From Bacteroidetes bacterium QS_8_68_15 (GTDB lineage Bacteria > Bacteroidota > Rhodothermia > Rhodothermales > Salinibacteraceae), in NCBI GenBank assembly GCA_003023245.1, contig PXTR01000040.1, positions 1-13,504 of the forward strand: a DNA stretch of 13,504 nt, given 5' to 3'. The position numbers and the translations under genes are program-made. The notes under the pieces are model-generated. The model was not told where the DNA came from and made no database searches. It saw nothing but the letters and a program-made list of their open reading frames with translations. How positions within the stretch are numbered: the first letter of the stretch is position 1; every line of letters begins with the position of its first letter. Shown one piece after another: positions 6,761 to 13,001 of the stretch.

Positions 6761-6970
6761 TTGCCCGTTGGAGTCAAAGTTCGCGACAAAGAATCCATCG
6801 ACCGCGCCCTCAAGCGCTTCAAGCGCACGGTGGGCCGCAGCCGCGTGTTGCGCGACTACCGCAAAAAGATGTCGTACACCAAGCCTTCCGAGCAGCGCCG
6901 CCTCGATGAGAAGCGCTCAGTGCGTCGCCGCCACCGCCGCCGCAAAGAAAGCCGCCGCCCGCCGCGCTAA
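6761..6970 (+). CDS. rpsU: 30S ribosomal protein bS21
   Basis: This 69-residue, very basic protein starts MPVGVKVRDKESIDRALKRFKRTVGRSRVLRDYRKKM and is unmistakably bS21 of the Bacteroidota/Rhodothermota type. It has an Arg/Lys-rich tail (RRRHRRRKESRRPPR). It binds the 30S platform next to the 3' end of 16S rRNA. The start is TTG at 6761. No ATG or GTG in frame would keep the conserved PVGVKV start, so this is a real non-ATG initiation. No Shine-Dalgarno is visible upstream, although some Bacteroidia keep one on rpsU for autoregulation. The gene is monocistronic, ending in a strong terminator hairpin shared with the convergent dehydrogenase gene. Confidence 0.95.
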   Translation: MPVGVKVRDKESIDRALKRFKRTVGRSRVLRDYRKKMSYTKPSEQRRLDEKRSVRRRHRRRKESRRPPR

Positions 6971-7008
6971 ATAAGCGGCGCGCAGCCGGTTAGGCGATCT
7001 TACCGAAA

Positions 7009-7048
7009 GCCGCTTCCACGCTGGGGCGTTCCCAGTGGCGGAAGCGGC
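7009..7048. terminator. Bidirectional hairpin terminator between rpsU and the dehydrogenase gene
   Basis: Nine-base arms GCCGCTTCC (7009-7017) and GGAAGCGGC (7040-7048) are perfect complements. An inner TGGG/CCCA stem and small internal loop lie between them. AAA precedes and CTTT follows, so it can work for either convergent transcript. The U-tract is short. Confidence 0.7.
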
Positions 7049-7079
7049 CTTTGCTATGGGCGCACGGCCTTGTTTCCCC

Positions 7080-7109
7080 AAAGGCTGACTGCTAAAGGGC
7101 TGACCGCTA
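7080..7109. repeat. Two 15-bp tandem copies ending at the dehydrogenase stop codon
   Basis: AAAGGCTGACTGCTA (7080-7094) and AAGGGCTGACCGCTA (7095-7109) agree at 13 of 15 positions. On the coding strand the array begins exactly with the TAG stop (7109-7107), and the second copy again starts TAG. Fifteen is 7+8, so this may be a heptad tract with a one-base insertion. Confidence 0.65.
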
Positions 7110-8180
7110 CGCGCCCGGCGCGACGACCGCCTTGATGACGCCGTCGTCGTAGCGCGCGCCCTGCGCCAGCGCCTCGGGCGTCTCCTCGAGCGCGAAGCGG
7201 TGCGTCACCAGCGAGGCGAGGTCGACGGCGCCGCGCTCTACCATCTCGATGGCGCGCGGGTAGACGCGCTTCATGCGGCGCGAGAATTTGACGGTCAGTT
7301 CCTTGCGGCGGGCCTGCGCGGCGGTGAGGTCGTAGGCGTCGCCTTCGGGAATCCCGACGAGCACGACGCGCCCGCCGATGGCGGCGGCCTCGGTCGCGTG
7401 CTGAATTCCGACCGGTGCGTTCGTCGCTTCGAGCACCACGTCGGCACCGCGTCCGTCGGTCCACTCCATGACGGCGTCGTGCGTTGCGGCCGCCGCGTCC
7501 GCTGCGCTGGGCAGCTTCGTTGCCGCCTCGGTGCGGTAAGCGAGCGGGTCGACGATGTAGACGCGGCCCGCCCCGGCGCGGCGCGCCACCTGCGCCAGCA
7601 GCAGCCCGATGGGGCCGGCGCCCAGCACGGCGACCGTCTCCATCGGGCGAAGCTCGGCGAGGTCGACGGCGTGAATCGCCACGCCCAGCGGTTCGAGGAG
7701 GGCGGCCTCGTCGGCGGTGAACGCCGGCGGCACCGGGACGACCTCTTCCGGGCGGGCGACGAGCCATTCGGCCAGCCCACCGGGGTGCGGCGCCGCGCCC
7801 TTGAAGCGCACGTGCGGGCAGAGGTTGGGATCGCCGCGCCGGCACCACTCGCACGCGCCGCACGGACGCGCCGGGTCGACGGCCACCAGCGCGCCGGGGG
7901 CCCGGTCGAGGCGCTCGGCGCTCTCCTCGGACACCGCGGCGGCAATCTCGTGACCCGGCACGAATGGGAGGTCGTCGTGCTCCCCGTCGCCGCCGGTCGT
8001 CCCTTCGTAGAACAGGTGCAGATCGCTTCCGCAGATCCCGACGCTGCGCACCGTCAGCAGCACCTCATCGCCGTCGGCCGCAGGCCGGGGCAGGCGTTCG
8101 ACGCGCACGTCGCCGGGGCCGTGCAGCCGCGCGGCACGCATCGTGGGTTCGGAACGCGAAGACCCGTCGTCGCCGCTCAT
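7107..8180 (-). CDS. Zinc-dependent medium-chain dehydrogenase (sorbitol/xylitol or threonine dehydrogenase-like)
   Basis: This 357-residue cytosolic NAD(P)-dependent alcohol dehydrogenase has the catalytic zinc Cys50 in VGICGSD and His77-Glu78 in VPGHE. The structural zinc site has Cys107, 110, 113 and 121 (CGACEWCRRGDPNLC), and the Rossmann loop GAGPIG is at about 187-192. The sequence MRAARLHGPGDVRVERLPRP and the GSDLHLFYEG pattern fit the polyol (iditol/xylitol) branch, though threonine dehydrogenase-like members look similar. Its neighbour upstream was an L-ribulose-5-phosphate 4-epimerase, which supports a pentose or pentitol role. I list ATG 8180. The homologous N-terminus begins at Met14 (8141), and without a Shine-Dalgarno either could be right. 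A terminator separates it from araD. Confidence 0.85.
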   Translation of the reverse strand: MSGDDGSSRSEPTMRAARLHGPGDVRVERLPRPAADGDEVLLTVRSVGICGSDLHLFYEGTTGGDGEHDDLPFVPGHEIAAAVSEESAERLDRAPGALVAVDPARPCGACEWCRRGDPNLCPHVRFKGAAPHPGGLAEWLVARPEEVVPVPPAFTADEAALLEPLGVAIHAVDLAELRPMETVAVLGAGPIGLLLAQVARRAGAGRVYIVDPLAYRTEAATKLPSAADAAAATHDAVMEWTDGRGADVVLEATNAPVGIQHATEAAAIGGRVVLVGIPEGDAYDLTAAQARRKELTVKFSRRMKRVYPRAIEMVERGAVDLASLVTHRFALEETPEALAQGARYDDGVIKAVVAPGA

Positions 8181-8211
8181 GTGCGCTTTGCGTCAGGCGT
8201 TTGGGTAAGGG

Positions 8212-8243
8212 GTGAGTGACTCGTGATCCGTGACTCGTGAGGT
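8212..8243. repeat. Heptads GTGAYYC upstream of the dehydrogenase
   Basis: GTGACTC (8216), GTGATCC (8223), GTGACTC (8230) and GTGAGGT (8237) are consecutive, preceded by a partial GTGA. On the gene's strand this reads GAGTCAC/GGATCAC, roughly the complement of the tract that follows the araD stop, so the two could pair across the intergenic region. Confidence 0.7.
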
Positions 8244-8260
8244 TGTGTGCCACGGATGCT

Positions 8261-8300
8261 AAAAAAAGAGGCAAGCGCCGATGCTTTCGGAATAGCCTCT
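8261..8300 (-). terminator. Rho-independent terminator after araD
   Basis: On the minus strand, AGAGGC (8300-8295) pairs with GCCTCT (8272-8267), with an inner CCG/CGG pair in the loop region. The stem is followed directly by a run of T (A7 on plus at 8261-8267). It ends transcription coming from araD 70-110 nt after its stop and before the dehydrogenase gene. Confidence 0.75.
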
Positions 8301-8344
8301 GCGGGTAGAGGAAAGCCGGAAGCGACGCGGCCCGGCTTCATCAC

Positions 8345-8372
8345 GCAACACGAATCACGCAATACGCCTCAC
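8345..8372. repeat. Four heptads (GCAACAC/GAATCAC dialect) beginning in the araD stop codon
   Basis: The plus strand reads GCAACAC, GAATCAC, GCAATAC, GCCTCAC at exact 7-bp steps. The last unit contains the araD TGA (8369-8371). The units are the same type as the longer tract at 9092-9147. Confidence 0.75.
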
Positions 8373-9014
8373 TCTTGCCCGTAGTACGCCTCCGCGCCGT
8401 GTTTTCGCAGGTAGTGTTTGTCGAGGAGCGCGCGGTCGAGCGGGTCGGCGTCGGGGGCGAGTTGGTAGGTGTCGAGCGCCTTGCGCGCGACCGATTCGAG
8501 GACGACGGCGTGTTCGACTGCGGCGTCCAGGTCCGCGCCCCAGGCGAAGGGGCCGTGTCCGTGCACCAGCACGCCGGGGATTTCCAGCGGGTCCAGGTCG
8601 TGCTCACGAAACCGCTCGACGACGACCGCGCCGGTGTTTTTTTCGTAGTCGCTCTGGATTTCCGCTTCACGCATGGCGCGGGTGACCGGGATGGCGCCGT
8701 AGAAGTGATCCGCGTGGGTCGTGCCCAGGCACGGCTCCGCCGACGCCGGTGAACTGCCGGTACAGGTGGCGGTGGGTTGGGGTGTCAGAGGAGGGCTTGA
8801 GGTCGCCTTCGACGCGCTCGCCCGTCTGGAGCGACAGGACGGGCACGTCGTCGGGTGTGAGCGTGTCGTAGGCCACCCCGCTGGGCTTGATCGCCATGAC
8901 GCCGGCGTCGCGGTCGACGGCGCTGGCGTTGCCCCAGGTTAGCTCCACGAGTCCAGCTTCGACGATGTCCTGGTTCGCCTGCCAGACGGTCTGTTTGAGC
9001 GTGTCGTAGGCCAT
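8369..9014 (-). pseudogene. araD: L-ribulose-5-phosphate 4-epimerase, disrupted by an internal out-of-frame deletion
   Basis: The N-terminal part (from ATG 9014: MAYDTLKQTVWQANQDIVEAGLVELTWGNASAVDRDAGV, then IKPSGV, SSDTPTHRHLYRQF) and the C-terminal part (LGTTHADHFYG through MPGVLVH-type GVLVHGHGPFAWG, LLDKHYLRKHGAEAYYGQE) are both close to E. coli AraD. They lie in different frames. Between GGAV and GTTHAD only 4 nt remain where the family has about 60, so roughly 56 bp are lost near 8726-8730. This removes the HTHS zinc-ligand segment and shifts the frame. The enzyme (class II aldolase fold, L-ribulose-5-P to D-xylulose-5-P) cannot be made as is. The junction lies in a perfect short palindrome, so a sequencing or assembly artefact is possible. 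It is followed by its own terminator. Confidence 0.85.
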
Positions 9015-9091
9015 TGAAGGGGGGAGGGTGCTGTGTCAAGCGTGAATGTTTGACTTCCAGGCTGGCTACCTATCCCTTTCGGATGCGGGGG

Positions 9092-9147
9092 GCAACACGG
9101 ATCACGCAACACGCATCACGCAACACGGATCACGCAACACGCATCAT
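9092..9147. repeat. Eight perfect heptads beginning in the DAHP synthase stop codon
   Basis: GCAACAC alternates with GGATCAC or GCATCAC for eight unbroken 7-bp units, giving a higher-order 14-bp period. The final unit GCATCAT contains the TGA stop (9144-9146, minus strand) of the DAHP synthase gene. This is the cleanest tract in the window. Confidence 0.9.
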
Positions 9148-10535
9148 TCCTGAACCACCTCGCGCATGTGCACGACCGCGAAGGCCAGTTCGAGGGCCTG
9201 CTCGTAGTTGAGCCGCGGGTCCACGACCGACTTGTAGGCACGCTCCAGGTCCGTCTCCGTTAGGCCGCGCGCGCCGCCTACGCACTCGGTCACGTCTTCG
9301 CCGGTGACTTCGATGTGGAGGCCGCCCAGGTGCGACCCCTCGGCGGCGTGGATGGCGAAGGACTGCTCGACCTCCTCGCGCACGTTGTCGAAGTGGCGTG
9401 TCTTGACGTCGTCGGTGGTGCGCTCGGTGTTGCCGTGCATCGGGTCGCAGCACCAGAGCGCCGAGCGCCCCGCTTGCTGCATCGCCTCAATCAGCGACGG
9501 CAGGCGGTCTTCGACCGTGTCGGCGCCGAGGCGCGTGATGAGCGTCAGACGGCCCGGTTCGTCGTCGGGGTCGAGCGCGTCGGCGAGGGCGACCAGGTCG
9601 TCCGGCGCCAGGTCCGGCCCCACCTTCAGCCCAATGGGATTGGAAATGCCGCGCATGTACTCCACGTGCGCCTCGTCGAGGTGGGCGGTGCGCTTTCCGA
9701 TCCACGGCAGGTGCGTACCCAGGTTGAAGTAGCCGTCGGTGTGCGGGACGGTGCGGGTGAGCGCCTCTTCGTAGGGCAGGTGCAGCGCCTCGTGGCTGAT
9801 GCGGAAGGACGTCCGCTCCAGCTCGGGGAGCGGGCGGTCGCCGGCGACGGTGTCGACGAAGCCGAGCGCCTGCTGGATGTCGTCGATGACCGCCTCGTAC
9901 TCCGCACGCTGCTGCGAGTGGGCCACGAAATCGACGTCCCAGTACTCCGGGTGGTGCAGGTCGGCGAAGCCCCCTTCGGTGAGGGCGCGCACCAGGTTGA
10001 GCGTCATCGCCGAGCGCTGGTAGGCGCTGAGCATCCGCTCGGGGTCGGGCCGGCGCGCCTCCTCGGTGAAGGCGGGGTCGTTGACGAGGTCGCCGCGGTA
10101 GCTGGGGAGCGTCGTGCCCTGCTGCGTTTCGGTGTCGGAGGAGCGCGGCTTGGTGAACTGCCCGGCGAAGCGCCCCACCCGCACCACGCGCGTGCCGAGG
10201 CCGTAGGTCAAGACGATGCTCATCTGGAGCAAAATCTTGAGCCGCGCGGTGATGACGTCGGCGGAGCACTCGTCGAATAGCTCGGCACAGTCGCCGCCCT
10301 GGAGCAGAAACCGGTCGCCCGCTTCCGCCTCGGCCAGTTGGTTCTTGAGCGCGGCGACCTCCCAAGACGTCACCAGCGGCGGCAGCGTTTCGAGCTCCCG
10401 AAGGGCCGCCCCGAGCGCCGCGTCGTCGGGATAGGTCGGCTGCTGGCGGGCGGTGCGTTCGCGCCAGGAGGCCGGCGTCCAAGACGGCGGGACGGCGGAG
10501 GCAGTCGTTTCGGCGGCGGGGGCGTCAGTGGACAT
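9144..10535 (-). CDS. 3-deoxy-7-phosphoheptulonate (DAHP) synthase, class II
   Basis: This 463-residue enzyme condenses phosphoenolpyruvate and erythrose-4-phosphate, the first step of the shikimate pathway to aromatic amino acids. Class II (plant/Mycobacterium-type) motifs run through the whole protein. They are FLLQGGDCAELFDE, RVVRVGRFAGQFTKPRS, the FRISHEALHLPYEEALTR segment, LGTHLPWIGKRT, NPIGLKVGP, LWCCDPMHGNTE with the metal-ligand Cys/His region, and GGLHIEVTGEDVTECVGGA. The length is as expected. The start is ATG 10535 (MSTDAPAAET). The open frame extends to 10679, but those 48 residues show no homology and cover the inverted repeats in the leader. No other aro gene is nearby. Confidence 0.95.
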   Translation of the reverse strand: MSTDAPAAETTASAVPPSWTPASWRERTARQQPTYPDDAALGAALRELETLPPLVTSWEVAALKNQLAEAEAGDRFLLQGGDCAELFDECSADVITARLKILLQMSIVLTYGLGTRVVRVGRFAGQFTKPRSSDTETQQGTTLPSYRGDLVNDPAFTEEARRPDPERMLSAYQRSAMTLNLVRALTEGGFADLHHPEYWDVDFVAHSQQRAEYEAVIDDIQQALGFVDTVAGDRPLPELERTSFRISHEALHLPYEEALTRTVPHTDGYFNLGTHLPWIGKRTAHLDEAHVEYMRGISNPIGLKVGPDLAPDDLVALADALDPDDEPGRLTLITRLGADTVEDRLPSLIEAMQQAGRSALWCCDPMHGNTERTTDDVKTRHFDNVREEVEQSFAIHAAEGSHLGGLHIEVTGEDVTECVGGARGLTETDLERAYKSVVDPRLNYEQALELAFAVVHMREVVQE

Positions 10536-10549
10536 CGGCGAGGGGAAGT

Positions 10550-10619
10550 CCGTGTTACGGAAAAGAGACACGGGGCCAACGTCCGCGTCTGCGAAGGGTT
10601 CGAGCAAGGAAGCGAACCC
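10550..10619. promoter_or_regulatory. Two inverted repeats in the DAHP synthase leader
   Basis: CCGTGT (10550-10555) / ACACGG (10568-10573) lies 15 bp before the start codon. GGGTTCG (10596-10602) / CGAACCC (10613-10619) with a 10-nt centre lies further upstream. Both are perfect. They could be operators or hairpins of a 5' leader (feedback or attenuation of aromatic synthesis). No leader peptide rich in aromatic residues was found. Confidence 0.3.
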
Positions 10620-10672
10620 CGGCGCAAAACGCAAAGCGCGCGCCGCCGAGCCGCCCGCCGCCGGACGGGTCT

Positions 10673-11056
10673 TCAGCATATCCTCACGCGCGCATTGCGG
10701 GCGCTGAGCACGACCGCCCGCCCGAACAAGCCGCCCGCCGCGCCGCGGTCGGGGCCGGTGAGCCGCGCGGCTCGGGCGTAGGAGCCGTCTTCCGGGCGGC
10801 GCGTGAAGATGTAAGCGCTGCTTCGCCCTTCTGTGCCGCGCACGCTGTCGACCGGCGCGCCGACGAGGACGGTGTGGCCGTGCTTGTCAGCCGCAACGGC
10901 GGCTCCGAAAAACCCCGCCTCGGCGGCGGCGTCGGGAGGAGACAGTTCCGTTTCTTGCGCCTGCACCGGGGAACGGGCGGCCAGCCCTAACAACGTCGCC
11001 GCCAACAGCAAGACGAAGTATCGCCCGGCTTGCGGTGTACGCAACAGTCGGGGCAT
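10673..11056 (-). pseudogene. FG-GAP repeat exported protein, 3'-truncated remnant
   Basis: The 127-residue frame starts with a good signal peptide (MPRLLRTPQAGRYFVLLLAATLLGLAARSPVQAQ, cleavage likely after AQA/Q). It continues with one clear FG-GAP (integrin-alpha/beta-propeller) repeat, GFFGAAVAADKHGHTVLVGAPVDS...SAYIFTRR. A second repeat begins at GGLFGRAVVLS, then falls into non-homologous residues (ARNARVRIC) and stops. Family proteins have several such repeats and hundreds of residues, so the gene has lost its 3' part. No continuation is seen in other frames downstream before the DAHP synthase leader. If translated, the product would be a secreted fragment. Confidence 0.65.
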
Positions 11057-11204
11057 CGGCCGGAAGGGAAAATGCGAGAGACGCCCGCCGGAAACTGCGG
11101 GGTTAGAGCGAAGTCTATGTTTTGCAAGCTAATGCGACCCCGCCCCGCATGACAATAGGTCCCTGCGTCTTCTTCTTAATTCCTTGACCAAGTCCGCGCC
11201 TCTT

Positions 11205-11232
11205 CGTTCGACCGACGGACCGACCGCGAACG
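11205..11232. repeat. Inverted repeat CGTTCG-N16-CGAACG enclosing an 8-bp direct repeat, after the carboxypeptidase stop
   Basis: Perfect 6-bp arms enclose GACCGACG followed by GACCGACC. It lies 13 bp past the M32 stop on its 3' side. There is no T-run, so it is not a convincing terminator. Confidence 0.35.
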
Positions 11233-11245
11233 CTCCTCGTCACCC

Positions 11246-12772
11246 TTACAGCCCGTAGATCGCGCTGAACTTCTCGTGGGCGTAGTTCAGCCACGGCCCG
11301 GCCGACAGCGTCTCGCCGGTGACGCGCTCCAGCAGGTCGGCAGCCTGGAGTTTGCGCCCGTGCCGGTGAATGTGCTCGCGCAGCCATTCGCGAAGCGGGG
11401 TGAACGCGCCGCGCGCAAGCTGCGCGTCGAGGTCCCCCAGGTCGGCCCGAGCCTGCCGGAAAAGTGGCACGCTCATGAGGGTGCCCAGCGTGTAGGTCGG
11501 GAAGTATCCGAACGCGCCCATCGGCCAGTGCACGTCTTGCAAGACGCCGTTGGCGTCCGAGTCGGGGACGACGCCGAGATAGTCGTCCATTGCCGCGTTC
11601 CAGCGCTCGGGCAGGTCCTTCACGGCAAGGCGCCCTTCGATGAGTGCACGCTCGATTTCGAAGCGCAGCATCACGTGCAGGTTGTAGGTCACCTCGTCGG
11701 CCTCCACGCGGATCAGCGAGGGCTCCACCCGGTTGGCGGCGCGGTAGAACGACTCTTCCGATACGTCCGACAGCTGCTGCGGGAAGTGCTCTTGGAGCGT
11801 CGGGAAGTACCATCGCCAGAACGCGCGGCTGCGGCCGACGAGGTTTTCCCAGAGGCGCGACTGGCTCTCGTGCAAGCCCAGCGAGGCCCCCTCCGCCAGC
11901 GGCGTGCGCTCCAGTTCCTCGGCGACGCCCTGCTCGTAGAGGCCATGGCCGGCTTCGTGGAGCGTGGCGAAAAAGCCGGCGCCGAAAAACTGCGGGTCGA
12001 AGCGCGTCGTGAGCCGTACGTCGCCGGTCGAAAAGGAAGTCGTGAACGGGTGCGCCGAGCGGTCCTGCCGCCCGCGCCCGAAATCGTATCCGAAGGCGCG
12101 GATCACCTCCTCGCCGGCCGCCTGTTGCACGTCGGGAGCGAATTCGCCACGCAGGCAGGCGTCGTCGACCGGCTCGGCCTCTCCGATGGCGTTCACGAGC
12201 GGGACGAGGTCGTCGCGCAGCTGCTCGAAGAGCGGCGCCACGTCGGCGGTGCGCGCGCCGGGTTCGTACTCGTCGAGGAGCGCGTCGTAGGGCGTCGCGT
12301 CTCCGCCCGCCCCGTATCCGATCGCCTCGGCCTTCTCGCGATTCAGCTCCACGAGGCGCCGGAGGTGCGGAGCAAAGGCGTCGAAATCGTCCTCGGCGCG
12401 CGCGGCTTTCCATGCCTCTTTCGCCTCGGAGGCGGTCTGCGCGAGGCGCGCGACCAGATCCGACGGCAGCTTGCGCTTGCGTTCGTAGTCGCGCTGCGCG
12501 ACGCGCACGAGCGCCGCGTCGTCGTTCGACAGCGGATCGTCGTCGTCGAACTGCGGGGCGAGGTCGTCGAGCAGCGCGCCCACGTCGTCGCGGGTGAAGG
12601 CCCGGTGCGCGAGGCGCTGAAGCGTCGAGAGCTGACGGCTGCGCGCGGCGGCTCCGCCTTCGGGCATGAACGTTTCCTGATCCCATGACAGCACGGCGGC
12701 GGCGGCTTCGAGGTCGGCCGCTTCGGCAAGGTGCGCTTTGAGTTGACGTAGTTTGCTGGTCGGTTGGTTCAT
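11246..12772 (-). CDS. Carboxypeptidase Taq-type metallocarboxypeptidase (M32)
   Basis: This 508-residue cytosolic zinc carboxypeptidase removes C-terminal residues from peptides. The family motifs are complete: LSWDQETFMPEGGAAARSRQ near the N-terminus, HPFTTSFSTGDVRLTTRF, the zinc site HEAGH at 272-276, HESQSRLWEN at 301-310, IRVEADEVTYNLHVMLRFEIE, and HWPMGAFGYFPTYTLG. The length is normal for M32 (about 500). The start is ATG 12772 (MNQPTSKLRQLKAHL). The frame is open to 12943, but the added 57 residues translate the repeat-rich intergenic region. The first codons (NQPTS) themselves lie in the GGTT/AACC-type repeat sequence. No Shine-Dalgarno is visible. Confidence 0.95.
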   Translation of the reverse strand: MNQPTSKLRQLKAHLAEAADLEAAAAVLSWDQETFMPEGGAAARSRQLSTLQRLAHRAFTRDDVGALLDDLAPQFDDDDPLSNDDAALVRVAQRDYERKRKLPSDLVARLAQTASEAKEAWKAARAEDDFDAFAPHLRRLVELNREKAEAIGYGAGGDATPYDALLDEYEPGARTADVAPLFEQLRDDLVPLVNAIGEAEPVDDACLRGEFAPDVQQAAGEEVIRAFGYDFGRGRQDRSAHPFTTSFSTGDVRLTTRFDPQFFGAGFFATLHEAGHGLYEQGVAEELERTPLAEGASLGLHESQSRLWENLVGRSRAFWRWYFPTLQEHFPQQLSDVSEESFYRAANRVEPSLIRVEADEVTYNLHVMLRFEIERALIEGRLAVKDLPERWNAAMDDYLGVVPDSDANGVLQDVHWPMGAFGYFPTYTLGTLMSVPLFRQARADLGDLDAQLARGAFTPLREWLREHIHRHGRKLQAADLLERVTGETLSAGPWLNYAHEKFSAIYGL

Positions 12773-12812
12773 CAGTTTGGGAGTTGTTGGTTTGCCCACT
12801 TCGTTCGCGTTT

Positions 12813-12840
12813 GATTGTTGGTCATTGGTGGTTGGTTTTC
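12813..12840. repeat. Heptads GGTNNTT upstream of the carboxypeptidase gene
   Basis: GATTGTT, GGTCATT, GGTGGTT, GGTTTTC are consecutive at 7-bp steps, with looser GGTT-type sequence continuing to the start codon at 12772. The tract is the inverse of the AACC-type tract at 12953-13001 across the intergenic region. Confidence 0.65.
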
Positions 12841-12875
12841 GCGTTTGCGAAGCGTCTGCCGATCGAGAACCAAAA

Positions 12876-12953
12876 ATGAAAAACTCAGGAAGTCTCGAAG
12901 CGATCCGACGAATGCTCATCGCCCTGATGAAAAAGGTCGGCACGAACCGCTAA
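12876..12953 (+). other. 25-codon mini-ORF, possible C-terminal remnant of a four-helix-bundle (23S IVP-like) gene
   Basis: ATG AAA AAC ... TAA encodes an amphipathic helix ending LEAIRRMLIALMKKVGTNR. This resembles the last helix of the four-helix-bundle/S23 proteins that are common as orphan genes in Bacteroidota. The similarity is a judgement by eye over about 19 residues. It lies between inverted heptad tracts and on the opposite strand to its neighbours. It may equally be a chance frame. Confidence 0.25.
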
Positions 12954-13001
12954 CCAACCAAAAACCGACGACCAAAAACAAAAAACCAACAACCAAAAAC
13001 T
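12953..13001. repeat. Seven heptads (NNNNACC type) beginning in the permease stop codon
   Basis: The plus-strand units are ACCAACC, AAAAACC, GACGACC, AAAAACA, AAAAACC, AACAACC, AAAAACT, all in register. The last overlaps the TAG stop (13000-13002, minus strand) of the permease gene. On the coding strand this is a GGTTTTT/GGTTGTT tract after the stop. Confidence 0.85.

Noticed and set aside
11205..11232. Terminator for the carboxypeptidase gene
   Set aside because: The arms are perfect but the loop is 16 nt and no T-run follows on the minus strand.
11276..12688. 470-codon plus-strand open frame opposite the carboxypeptidase gene
   Set aside because: It is antisense to a complete M32 gene with all motifs; long antisense frames are expected at this GC content. 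The same applies to plus-strand frames at 3371-4258, 7200-8219, 9315-10280 and 5752-6387.
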